Shown here: positions 1 to 10,406 of the stretch, piece by piece
Numbering within the stretch: the first letter of the stretch is position 1
Layout: the number at the start of each line of letters is the position of its first letter
Origin: Mucor racemosus
Lineage: Eukaryota; Mucoromycota; Mucoromycetes; Mucorales; Mucoraceae
Reading direction: 5' to 3'
Assembly (NCBI GenBank): GCA_027405735.1
Contig: JAPEHQ010000003.1
Location: forward strand, 2,604,001-2,668,000
Length of the DNA stretch: 64,000 bases
Program-made: the position numbers and the translations under genes
The notes under the pieces: generated by a model
What the model was told of the DNA's origin: nothing
Databases searched by the model: none
The model's input: only the letters and a program-made list of their open reading frames with translations

Positions 1-1369
1 TAAACAAAGATGTTTCCAAAACAAATGAACATGATCACAGAGCTATCGGTAAAGCACAATCATTATTTATGATTCACCCTGTCAGCCCTGGCTCTATTTT
101 CATGTTACCGCATGGTACTCGCATTGTACATAAGCTTCAGGATTTTTTGAGGACTGAGTATGCTAGATATGGATACGATGAAGTTATGACACCGTTAATT
201 TATAAAAAGGAATTATGGGAAACAAGTGGTCATTGGCAAAATTATATGGAAGATATGTTTATGGTAAAGAGTGGACGCGAGCAAGCATGTACTCATGAGC
301 ATAACCATGATGAAGATCAATTGATTGATACTGATGAAGGCCTCTTTGGTTTGAAACCTATGAATTGCCCTGGTCATTGTTTGATTTTTGACAGTACACC
401 TAAATCATATCGTGATCTTCCTATTAGATTAGCTGATTTTAGTCCACTTCATAGGTAAAGTATGATTTTAGCATATGAAATTGAATATTTGACTTAATTT
501 TGAATTCAAGAAATGAAGCATCAGGTGCATTATCAGGTTTAACTAGAGTACGAAGATTTCATCAAGACGATGCTCATATTTTCTGTGCTGAAAAACAAAT
601 CGAAGAAGAAATTACATCTTGTTTATCATTTGTTGATCGTGTATACAAAGCGTTTAAATTCCCTCATTATGATTTGACTCTTTCCACACGCCCTGAATCA
701 CAATACATTGGATCAATAGAAGAATGGAATCATGCTGAAGAATCCTTGACACAGGCATTGAATGGAACAGGTCGCCCATGGTCTATCAAGGAGGGAGATG
801 GTGCATTTTATGGACCAAAGATTGATATTATGGTCAAGGATTCTAGTGGAAAATCTCATCAAACAGCAACTATTCAACTTGATTTCCAATTGCCCAACAG
901 ATTTGGGTTAAAGTACGTCGATGAAAATGATGTATCACAAACACCTGTCATTGTACATAGAGCTATTCTTGGCTCCATTGAGCGTATGATGGCTATTTTG
1001 ATTGAACATACAGGCGGTAAATGGCCATTCTGGTTGAGTCCTCGACAAGGTGTTGTGATTCCTGTATCTACCCAATTTGCTGATTATGCTAAAAAAGTAG
1101 CTCAATCATTATCTTTAGGTGAAGATCAAGAATTAACTTCTTCTCATGACCAATACTATGTCGATGTAGACTCTTCCCCTCGCGATAGACTTAACAAAAT
1201 GATCCGTCAAGCTCAGCTTCAACAGTATAACTTTATTTTCGTTGTTGGTCAAAAGGAAATGGATGAAGGAACTGTTAACGTAAGAACTCGTAAGGGTGAA
1301 GTTTTGGGTACAATGGGCGTTGAGCAAGTTCGCAAAATGTTTGCTTCCATGACAAAAAATTTAGAGTAA
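1..1369 (+). CDS. Threonyl-tRNA synthetase, 3' part (gene starts before the window)
   Basis: Charges tRNA-Thr with threonine. Exons are <1..454 and 511..1369, joined through an AG|A arginine codon; the 56 bp intron starts GTAAAG and ends TTCAAG. The frame is already open at position 3 (DHRAIGKAQSLF), so the N-terminal editing region lies outside the window. About 436 residues are visible: the class II core with MNCPGH (zinc-binding Cys in this family), the motif 2 region RVRRFHQDDAHIF, the motif 3 region HRAILGSIERMM, then the anticodon-binding domain ending at TAA 1367-1369. There is no internal stop once the intron is removed. The long conserved core fits a cytosolic or dual-targeted eukaryotic enzyme. 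The targeting end cannot be seen. Confidence 0.95.
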
Positions 1370-1627
1370 AAAAAATATTGCACATGTATATAATAAATGT
1401 AATTTTAAACATATTAGATGATTTTTGATTTAATGTAAGATAAAAACAATCCTTAGTATTTATTTATTTATACTTTATGCATGATCAAAGCATTAATTGT
1501 CGTAATTTAGTTTTGATCTGAAGGATTACAAAATGTACTGATTGTTATCGATTGTCGGTTAAAAATATTTCGACGATGCTCTTAGTTGAATAAGATTCGA
1601 AAGCACGTTGTTACATGGGCAATTCTT

Positions 1628-4221
1628 TTAATAGCTAGCAATTGCCAAATAACTCGACGATCTACAGTATCATAAGCTGCCTTGATATCCAAGAAGGCCA
1701 CTACTGGGTTGTGATGATGAAGCAGAAAATAATCGTGCATCAAATCATGTAGACAAAGAGCTTGATCCAGAGGACTACGTTGAGGACGAAAGCCACCTTG
1801 CGCAACATCAAGAGCAGGAGAATGAACTTCATCAAGATCAGGCATAAGTGAAAACTCAAAGAGCTTACGCATCACCGAAGTAAGAGAAATTGGCCGATAA
1901 TTACTAGGATCAGAAGCATCACCTTTCTTAAAGATAGGAAAAACCTGAGCTTGACGCCAAAGATCAGGAGTATTACACCATTGATAGCACAAGGTAAACA
2001 AGAGAGACAACACAGGAGCAATTTCCGTAACCAGAGATTGGAGCATCTCAGCTTTGATATGATCCGGACCAGGAGCTTTATGAGTAGGACACCGCTTAAT
2101 GTGCGATACAAGTGTATCAACATCAAAAAGTGACATATCAGCAGGTACACAAAAAGGCAATTCAAGATCAAAAGCAGGAGGAGCATCAGGCCGACAAGCA
2201 GAACCAAGCAAAGAGCCATCATGCACCGAAGCAAGGTGGGAACCCATAGTAGCAACAGAAGTAGCAGAACTATCAGGATAGCTGTAAGTGGCAGAAGACT
2301 CTTTATTGCGCTTAATGCGTTTAATGCGTTTAATAGCAGTAGTAGCTTTTGAGAAATCACTCTCCAAAGCAGCACAAAAATTTCTCCATGACCTTCGCTT
2401 TGCAGCTTGCACCAGTGAACGAAATTTATTACGTACATCTTTGTAGACAGCCCAGTTATTTATTTTGACAATCCCAATGGAATGTCTCCATTTACTGTAC
2501 AGAATATCTCGTTTTCGAGCAGCATCCTCAGTTTCTTGAATCCAGAACTTTTTCCAGTGACCAGGATGACCAGTTTTGACACCAATAGACCCATCCAGGG
2601 TTTCATACAAACATTGATTCAAAGAATCGTTGAGTGCATCAATATCAGGACGAGTTTCAGGAGGAGCAGACACTAAACCAGAGAAAGTAACCACTAGAGG
2701 GGCAACTGAAGTTCGAAAGAGGTGTGGATACAAACCCAAAGGCTTGACTTTACCCAATTTCGAGAGCTTCCACTACCGTCTTGGAGCCAGAGCAGAATCA
2801 CCAGACACCACCACATCACCAGAAGGAGGAACATGCCCAAAAAAGAGGGCCATCAGCCGATGATCAGAACCCAAAGAGAGATCAGACTCAACCACCAGTT
2901 GATGATTCACCAAAGCAGATTCGCCAATATTTGTCATAAACAAATCAATAATACTACCCTGTTCCTGTTGATTCCGAAACGTCAAGAAGGTTTTCACCCC
3001 ATGAGCCAAAGTAGCGTTGAGCACCGACATGTTAGATTCCTCAATCCAAGGAGTAAGAGCAATCCCACGAGAGTTACGGATAGCATCCCCAGTTAGAGTA
3101 CCAAGACGAGCATTAAAATCACCACAAAGTATAGTATCCCTAGTCAAAGGCAATGAATGAAGGACCGAGAGCACCTTATCACACGATAAGGGTGGAGGAA
3201 AGTAGACACAGTGCACAGTTAAGGTCTCAACCTAAAGAGACAAAGGCCAAGACACCACCAGAACCACGATTAAAAGCACCCTGTACTTTCGTACATTAGA
3301 GGTGAAATTGAGACCAGTTGGTGGGAAAAGACCCAGAAGTAAGCCAAGTTTCAGTAACAAACAGAACATGTGTATCTAAAACATGAGAAAGAACATCATG
3401 AACTACAGATGCACAGAGACTATTGGCATTCCATAGAGAGAGAGAAATATTTACAGTAGAAGAAGAATTATGTACAGAACTGGGGAATAAAGTGTCAGCA
3501 AGGGCCGACATATTTATTCATCCATGTCAGAGTCAGAGTTTCCAGAAGCACCACCCTTAGGAGTAGTGTTTCTACGCTTAGTCAAGTAAACAGCCTTTGC
3601 TGGTTCTGCTTTGGCAAAACGTTCCATAGCATCGAAAACAGATTCAGCTAAGATTTCAGAATTTATCCAGCTGAGGCCTTCAAAATATTTACCAACCGAG
3701 CTTACATTCAGTGGGCGAAGGAAAGACAAAGTTTGAACAGCACGAATTTCAACAAATCCATGAATGAGACCCTCACGAGCACTAGAAGACAAGGAGCCAT
3801 ACTTGGGATTAGCAATATTAGCTGGATCAAGAGGATCAAAATCTCTAATGATATCAGCTTCTATTTTGGCCATCAGATCACAAAAAACAGGTAAATATTG
3901 AATATGCAACAGAACGCCAATAACACCAGAGGCTGGAAAACAGATATCGAGAATACAGCCATTATTCACACCGGTTTTACGAGATTTTGAGTGCACTTCA
4001 GCACGAGCGACTTTGCCAGAACGACCAATATAGATGTATTCATAGCCTTGAGGACCCTTAGAATCAATAGTCTTAAAAGTGCAACCAAGAGCAAGTAGTC
4101 TTTTTTGAGATTGCACAGGCTTAGTAGCAGCAGGAGTAGCATTCTTACCCTTATTGGCAGCCCCAATATAAGAAGATTGAGTAGTATCTGTTATGTCAAT
4201 ATTATATCCTAGGTCGCACAT
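1628..4221 (-). mobile_element. Decayed LINE (non-LTR retrotransposon), copy 1, truncated at both ends
   Basis: Related along its length to the intact LINE at 10134-14925. On the minus strand it holds most of ORF1 (4221-3514), then ORF2 in pieces: start of the endonuclease (3511-3296), rest of the endonuclease (3216-2773), and the linker plus first reverse transcriptase blocks (2757 to about 1628). Damage includes loss of about 45 residues of endonuclease between 3296 and 3216, and a TAG at about 2772 where the intact copy has a CAG glutamine codon. Similarity stops abruptly near 1628, just after the AAYDTVDRRVIW block, so the catalytic FADD block, the C-terminal domain and the 3' UTR are absent. 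Loss of the 3' end is unusual for a LINE and suggests a later deletion or rearrangement. Confidence 0.9.
3514..4221 (-). pseudogene. LINE ORF1 remnant (copy 1)
   Basis: Open for 235 codons on the minus strand. It matches the ORF1 protein of the intact LINE in the conserved core: GPQGYEYIYIGRSGKV, LDICFPASGVIGVLLH, DPLDPANIANPKY and QTLSFLRPLNVSSVGKYF. The N-terminal coiled-coil half of the intact protein is missing; the first residues are not shared and join unrelated sequence. It ends in TAA followed two bases later by an ATG (TAAATATG), whereas the intact copy has TAATG at the same junction. It probably no longer acts as a complete ORF1 protein. Confidence 0.8.
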
Positions 4222-4249
4222 TCAAGCTCTCAGTCAATATTCGGTATTA

Positions 4250-5090
4250 TAGTAAATCAACAGGTGTCCACGTTGATTCACATGCGTCTTAGTAGATTGG
4301 TGTAATGTCCTTAGATAGTAATTCTGTGTAATAACTATAACGAAAAGCATATAAATACATCCCCTGGATGTATTGTTAATAAAAAGTGTAATATTTTGGC
4401 AAGATTATTTCATAAGACCGTTTTGACATTTCAGTATCAGGTTTGTTGGAAGCTTTTGTTGCATCTGGAGAACTCGGGTCACGTGATTGCACGTGACCCT
4501 ACGATTGTTCAATTACCAGGTCCTTATCCCTATTCGCTTTTTTTCAAAGCAATATTTTCCTCAAGATGTTGGAATGTTGTTGAGCTTGTTATTGAAGGCT
4601 GTTAAGTTGTTGTAGCAACTAAATGAAAAGTTGTGGTAACTGCTGCAAGTCGAACCGTTGGTGTTGAACGTCCATATTACTTGAAGATTTTTATGATGAA
4701 ATAAAAAAACAACAAATAAGTATTCAAGAAGTCCAAAAAATATACATGTTATAACACAAATCTAGACGAGTCTAACAGTATGTTTTTGATATAAGTTGAT
4801 AAGGTAGTTGTCAAGAAAAGTTGCTTTCATAAGTGGAAACTTTTCAATCAAAATGTCTTGAAAATGAAATTTCAAAAGAGTCTGTATAATTAATCTTGCC
4901 AGAATATTACATTTTTATTAACAATACATCCTTTGGATGTATTTATATACATTAATTATAACTATTACTAGGGTTTTACTATCTAAGAATATGATGTAAG
5001 TCAATGATCCGCATTGATGTACTGTAACACTAATTATAGACTATGACCTTGGATGTGAGACCTAGGATGAGTATTGACATAACAGAAAAG
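4250..5090. repeat. Element with long inverted terminal repeats (about 0.84 kb)
   Basis: The segment at about 4250-4410 returns as its reverse complement at about 4890-5085. Shared blocks include ACAATACATCC...GGATGTATTTATAT, AATATTACA next to a TTTTTATTAACAATACATCC block, TTACTATCTAAG, and the inner pair TTGGCAAGATTA / TAATCTTGCCA. The arms are about 160 bp with many differences; the central 480 bp shows no convincing gene. This looks like a non-autonomous inverted-repeat element. No target duplication was recognised. It abuts the truncated ORF1 end of the decayed LINE. Confidence 0.6.
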
Positions 5091-5288
5091 TTTGGAGAAA
5101 CAGGATGTCAAGCGTCATTTCTAGTAATATGTAATGGTAAATACATCAAAATCACGTGATATATATCACATGTATTCCGGCTTGTTCGGTTAAATAGATC
5201 TGTTCGGTATTTAGTCATTACTAGTTATGAGTATATATATAAGCTCTTGTTATATACTTTAATAATAAACTTAACTTCTTTCTAATTG

Positions 5289-5665
5289 CAGTGGAATTAC
5301 ATACTAAAAACGCTTGATAAAAATAAAACAACCTAAATTCCAAGTGTCGCTCATAAGATATGATGCCACTTGAAATGTGAACAACAATAATAAACAAACG
5401 CTTCAATTGAACACAATAACAAACGCATCATGCTAAAAATATGAAATACCCTTTTTGAACCATACATGTCGTGTAGATGATAGCACCCTTGATCACGGCG
5501 CAATCAATTACACAAATGACATACAGTATATATCAAAACAGGATTCTATCCAAATCAATAATGATAATAAACAAAGATATCAATTTAGTCAACTACTCAT
5601 CTATATCGAAGTTGCACTATCAGTATAAAGATTCAAGCACATAAAAACTGCCCCTTAAAAATCAA
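5289..5665 (+). repeat. Repeat family F, partial copy
   Basis: About 375 bp closely matching 21147-21520, for example the blocks GGAATTACATACTAAAAACG, GTCGCTCATAA, GTCGTGTAGATGATAGCACC and GATCACGGCGCAATCAAT. In the 21 kb copy it runs straight into repeat family E, so F and E may be one long element, of which this is a left fragment. No coding capacity was seen. Confidence 0.75.
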
Positions 5666-6145
5666 GGTTACATAAAATAGATATAATAGAAATAAACAAA
5701 GCAACCATTTCCCAAAAGGTCGATATTGTCACACTTGACATACAATCCCTTATGGTCAATGCTCTACACAATTTACCCCTTAAAATATCAAATCAATAAC
5801 AATGTACTCAAAACTGGAAGATTACTAAATATACATCCATTCAAGTCTGATGGTATCCAAGTTCTCCAAATCACTATAAATACCCTCATACTTTTCAATT
5901 ATTTTAACTCTTCAGAAATCTTTTGTAATAAAAACTTTAGCTGATTATAATTGTATTTCTACTGCTTTTATTTTTTATATTTTTTTTATTTTAGTAAATA
6001 ACATCATAATTTACTGCACTAATATAAATTTATTACTACTACATTTATTAATAGTTGTTCCTTACAGACTAAACATATAAAACATAACTTATAGCAATAT
6101 TACCTCTAAAACATAACATATTATATCCATACATAAGTATAAAAG
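5666..6145. other. AT-rich stretch, no gene seen
   Basis: No gene or RNA recognised. A TATA-like CACTATAAATACCC lies at about 5872-5885, which could belong to an LTR fragment, but no second copy or paired ends were found in this window. Confidence 0.5.
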
Positions 6146-6482
6146 ACGAGCCGAGCCTAGGACGAGCTTTTGACTTCTTCTCAAAAAGTTTAAATTTAAA
6201 TAATAATTAGTAAATGATATGACATTATTACTTTAGATAATTGTCAATTGTTGACATTCATACGTTTGCTTTACTATAGATATTTGTCACTGGAAAGGTA
6301 AAATAAAGCTCGCATTGAGATGATGAGTTTTAGTCGCTGCATAAAAAAGCTCGTTTGGGGTAAACGAGCTCTAGTCACGCGCAAAAAAAAGCTTGTCGAG
6401 GTTGAACGAGCTTTTTTGTAAGCTCGTCTAACTTTAACGAGCCTTGAGAAAAGCTCGGCTGCATAAAAAAGGCTCGGCTCGT
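6146..6482. mobile_element. MITE-like element with GCTCG subterminal motifs (about 337 bp)
   Basis: The ends are inverted: the left begins ACGAGCCGAGCCT and the right ends GGCTCGGCTCGT. Inside, the pentamer GCTCG or CGAGC occurs many times in both orientations, mostly as AGCTCG beside T or A runs, within 350 bp of otherwise AT-rich DNA. Clustered short motifs near the ends are typical binding arrays of hAT-type transposases, so a non-autonomous hAT-like element is the best guess. A clear 8 bp target duplication was not found. Confidence 0.55.
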
Positions 6483-6801
6483 TTAATATCACTATCCACA
6501 CACATTCATCAGTTAATAATAATTTCTATTGCTACATCTAATTATCTAATGGACCCCTGCCCATTAGACCTTATCGCACAATTTCAATAACTATATAAAC
6601 CCATATTTAATTTACTCTAATAATGTTGCATCCACATATCTGTGTGCATTCTTTGGTTAAGATTATGACACGGTTTGATATGTTAAGTTCTACATTATTA
6701 CTGTGTATTATGTTATAAAGCTCAGTTTATACAGGAATGTGGAAATAGTGTGTGTCACCTAGACTTAATTAGATATATGTATATATATATATAAATAAAC
6801 T

Positions 6802-7076
6802 TGTAATGATCTATAATTTTGGACTAACAACAATGGTGGATAATCTGCTTATAGATATTATTTTTGCTATTATAAATTGGTGATCACTGGATTGATAAAG
6901 GTTGATGTTCTTATTTGTAAATTAGATATTTATTAGTGAATAAATAAAAGTAAAAGGAGTGTAACAAGACAGATAAATCTACGAGGGATCATGTAATAAT
7001 TTCCTTGTAGTATTTATATAAGAAGGAATGAGGCAAGGTTTTGCATGAATGAAACCGAAATGTTTGACTCCTTACA
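6802..7076 (+). mobile_element. Solo LTR, family A, copy 1 (about 275 bp)
   Basis: Starts TGTAATGATC and ends CCTTACA. It aligns over its whole length with 9273-9544 (same strand) and with the inverted copy at 15234-15526. It contains a promoter-like TATTTATATAAG near 7015 and the block GAGGCAAGGTTTTGCATGAATGAAAC. The flanks (AAACT left, TGCAA right) do not match, so this copy may come from recombination between different insertions. Family B sequence begins directly after it. Confidence 0.75.
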
Positions 7077-9003
7077 TGCAAGCCAAATCTAAGATTATAT
7101 ATGTTACTTTATTGCACATAAAATTTAAACAAAGTAACCTTCTTTAAACTTACGATTTTAGTTTACGATTGTCAGCTGTTGTAAAAATATTTGTTTTCAA
7201 GTATTAGTTACAATCAAAACTCTGGTTGTTATTAAGCAAGATATTAGATTATTATTTTTTTGTTTCTATATTGTTTGAAATTTTATTACTTTTCTGGAAC
7301 ATTTTGTGAGTTTATAGTCAGTTCTAGCTTTTTATTGACTAGATATAAATATCATTGCCTTTGATTTGATCCGGTAATTAAGAAATACGTCCAATAATAC
7401 AGTAGTAAATAATGATATTTGATCTTAGAATGCAGTTAAATGAAAATATCAGTCTCTAATATAGACTGCTACCTAGATTTAAAACATTAATCCCTTATTT
7501 TAGCACACATATTCAAATAAAAGAAAAGAATATCAGCTTGATAGTCTGGTATGCCTCATCAAACGATGAATATATCCTTGGAATATGAAAACAAAAATGG
7601 AGAAACAACACACGTAGAAAAGGGTTCTCAAGGCTTTACATTATTTAGCGCAATTAAAACTCTGCTAAATTGCACATTTTAGCCAATGTTAAAGCAATAT
7701 TACAGCGCATAAACCATAAACTGAACATAACAGGCAATATCTGTTATCATAGAAACAAGAAACACACATTTTTCTACTAGAAAAACTAGGGATGTTGTCG
7801 AGCCCAGCTTATACTAGTAAATTTGACTGGCAAAAACCTAGCTCAACACCAATGCTAAGAAAAACCGTCTGTTATATCATACATTCATTAAAAAATTGCA
7901 AAAACGAGCCCGTAGAGCGACGCCGTAATTGAGCATGGCAAGATTGAACAGCTAAGTCTCATACTATGGTATATATCTAAGTTTTAAATAAAAATGCGTT
8001 TCTTTTTTTAACTTTTTTTATGTTTAACCATGTATGGTTTGAAAATTCAGTTTTTGTAGCGGACATTTTCGAAATTTATTTTATCCTTACCAACACACAT
8101 GATTTTGATCAAAAATCAGAAAAATCAAATTTTGATACCAAAATTAACGTTTAAATATACTACATTGTGAGAGAAAATTGTAGGCATAGCTAATAAGCAT
8201 TTTATAAAAGCTTAATATTAAATATTTAGTAATGAAAATTTGCACTTTTGCCCCAAAAACGAAATTTTGGGTAAAGGATTTTCATGTAATATTTTGTAAT
8301 AAAAACGTTTGTTGTTTTTTATTGAGCAAATAGAGCACTAAATTCTGTATATGTGTATATTTTTTGTTTTTATAATTGATAGCATAATTAACTCTTGATT
8401 TGCAAAATCAGAAAAAAAAATTAAAAAATGCCAAAATTGGTGATCTGGACAAAAATAATTTTCTAAATTAATATTCCGCTTATAAGCCTTGTGAGTCTTA
8501 AAAATAAGAGATTGTAGAATATTTGAGAACTTTTTCAAGAATTAATGATGCTGTACCCACTTGTATCAAGCTTATTGCTGTAAATATTTATACATGTCAA
8601 TATTGTGCGGTAGTTTATTTAATAATAATATAGCCTTACTTGATAATTAATGCAGTAGAGGTGATTTAAATTTAGTTTTAATCTTACTCCTCCAACGTCA
8701 TAAACATAAACATGGCCATCACTGGGACCAATTGCCACCTTTTTGCCCTCTTTGTCCCAAACCAGTTTATTCAACAATGCGTTATCAGAACCAACTTAAG
8801 TACTTACAAATGGCTCCTTGGTATTTGCATTTAAATTTCATAAATTAAATTGACTGGTTCCTTTTACAGTAGTATCCAAAAACGTATCATCAGCTCGTCT
8901 TACGATAAATGTCAACCTAAAACCAGAAATATTCCATTGTCATTGTTATAAGCTATAAAAAGCTTGATTTTTAATAATACAGCAATCGGATAAGAAACAA
9001 GAT
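7077..9003 (+). repeat. Family B repeat, copy 1 (left part missing)
   Basis: Non-coding dispersed repeat collinear with 16259-17800 plus the fragment at 18283, and with the arms of the 54.6-59.2 kb palindrome. Shared landmarks are AAGCCAAATCTAAGATTATAT, the CGAGCCCGTAGAGCGACGCCGTAATTGAGC block (about 7905), TTTTTGTAGCGGACATTTT (about 8052), and the minus-strand dynein-like fragment at 8695-8830. The left end of the family, rich in GCACA motifs (seen at 15736-16030), is absent here, replaced by the LTR that ends at 7076. No reading frame is conserved between copies apart from the captured gene piece. Confidence 0.75.
8695..8960 (-). pseudogene. Captured dynein intermediate chain fragment (WD40 part), copy 1
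   Basis: Minus strand reads NKLVWDKEGKKVAIG then SDGHVYVYDVG, matching the last WD40 blade of cytoplasmic dynein intermediate chains (family pattern: FDLWNLN..TEVP, then LN...W...G....G...G...VYDV). Upstream, a sequence like TKEPFVST is followed by an in-frame TAA (ACTTAAGTT). The same TAA is present in the palindrome copies, so it predates amplification. Only part of the domain is present, and I see no sign that it is expressed as protein. Confidence 0.65.
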
Positions 9004-9272
9004 AATACTATTAGCATATGGTGAGTATTTAACATCTAAATAAGTTTGATGTAGTATGAAGTGTGGTTTTAAACTCTTTTAGAAATCCTGGGGCAAACAC
9101 AACATGGGCAGCCTCTAAACAACATAATCAATTTCTGACTTCAATCATAAAAGTAGAAATATTGATAACGCCCTCTAGGGAGGCAGATGGGATAGTTGTA
9201 ACACCAAAATCAATAGATGTGGCATCAACTTCAAGTGATTGTGTTGGAAGGTGTTTCTGGGAGGTAGGGGGA

Positions 9273-9544
9273 TGTAATGATCTGTAACTTTGGACTAACA
9301 ACAAAGGTGGGTAATATACTTATAGATATTATTCTTGTTATTATAAATTGGTGATTACTGGATCGATGAAGGTTGGTGTTCTTATTTGTAATTTAGATAT
9401 TTATTAGTGAATAAATAAAAGTAAAGGGAGTGTAACAAGACAGATAAATGTACAAGGGATTATGTAATGATTCCCTTGTAATATTTATATAAGGTATGAG
9501 GCAAGGTTTTGCATGAATGAAACTGAAATGTTTGACTCATTACA
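9273..9544 (+). mobile_element. Solo LTR, family A, copy 2 (272 bp) with 5 bp target duplication
   Basis: Begins TGTAATGA and ends TCATTACA, so the termini are an 8 bp perfect inverted repeat in the TG...CA form of LTRs. It is flanked on both sides by GGGGA (9268-9272 and 9545-9549). It has a TATATAAGG promoter-like box near 9487, so the LTR most likely reads on the plus strand. No internal retrotransposon region remains, as expected after LTR-LTR recombination. Confidence 0.85.
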
Positions 9545-10119
9545 GGGGAGAGACATTTTTTTTGTTTTTAATTGTTGTGAGATATCTACAGCAAAAAAAG
9601 TTTGAGAGAGCGATGAACTTGGCCGTTTTGACCTGGAAAAAGAGGCTTAACAGAGGTGATCTTGTTTGGAATACTTTGCTCCGAATAAATGATGATAGAG
9701 TCAGTATTTATGGGGATTTCAAGAGTAATAGTGATTTTTATTTAGGAGGAGGAGGAGGAGGAGGTGGCATGGCCTGGTGGTGGTGGCACTGCAACTAATT
9801 CTCACTGAATACGCTCATATTATGGTGATGGAACTCGCATATTACATGCATACTCCAACGTTTTATTCAATATTTTACGCTTTCTACAGGCTCTCTGTAT
9901 TCTTAAACCTTTTTTTATTTGCTCATTTTAAAAATATTACCATTATATTACAATGTTTTCAAATTTTTTCATTGCTTACATACTTTTCTTTACACTAAAG
10001 AAAAATTTGGACGTATTACCTGCAGGGAAAACGAGGTAATACGGAGTTTAGTTGCAGTGTGGAAAACAGTTATTTTACAATATTTGGGGAATTTTTTGAT
10101 CCACTTTAACATGTGAAAA
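9545..10119. other. Unassigned stretch with GGA/GGT microsatellite
   Basis: Holds a purine-rich run of GGA and TGG triplets at about 9744-9787. A plus-strand reading frame covers it, but composition and lack of similarity argue against a gene. Nothing else was recognised up to the LINE target duplication at 10120. Confidence 0.5.
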
Positions 10120-10133
10120 GGGGATGTAGCTCA
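10120..10133. repeat. Left copy of the LINE target-site duplication (first 14 nt of tRNA-Ala)
   Basis: GGGGATGTAGCTCA here is identical to the first 14 bases of the tRNA-Ala gene at 14926-14939. The two copies bracket the LINE exactly, one after its 3' end and one before its 5' end. Confidence 0.8.
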
Positions 10134-10406
10134 GGTTAAGAATTGGTTTTTTATTAATAAAATTTAAATGGGCACTCGATATGAGCATAAGCCTTAAATT
10201 TAAGAAACATGGAGAAAAGAGAAACAAAAAACCCTTGACAGGGCACTATACTAATTTAAGGGAAAATGATGGTGTGGTAGTGGATATTGAGCAGTGAGAT
10301 TAGTGGATGAACTGAAATTGATCTTGAGAGATTACCAACGGCTGGGAACTTTGATAAGACTTACCACCGAGGATCCGCACAAAGAAAGCAATACAGTCAT
10401 TTTTCA

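Noticed and set aside
1872..2438. 188-codon minus-strand frame rich in Leu inside the decayed LINE
   Set aside because: It lies out of frame over the real reverse transcriptase sequence of copy 1; its Leu-rich content comes from reading that sequence in another frame.
9063..9287. 74-codon plus-strand frame before the solo LTR
   Set aside because: Runs into the LTR and is antisense to family B flank sequence; not kept in other copies.
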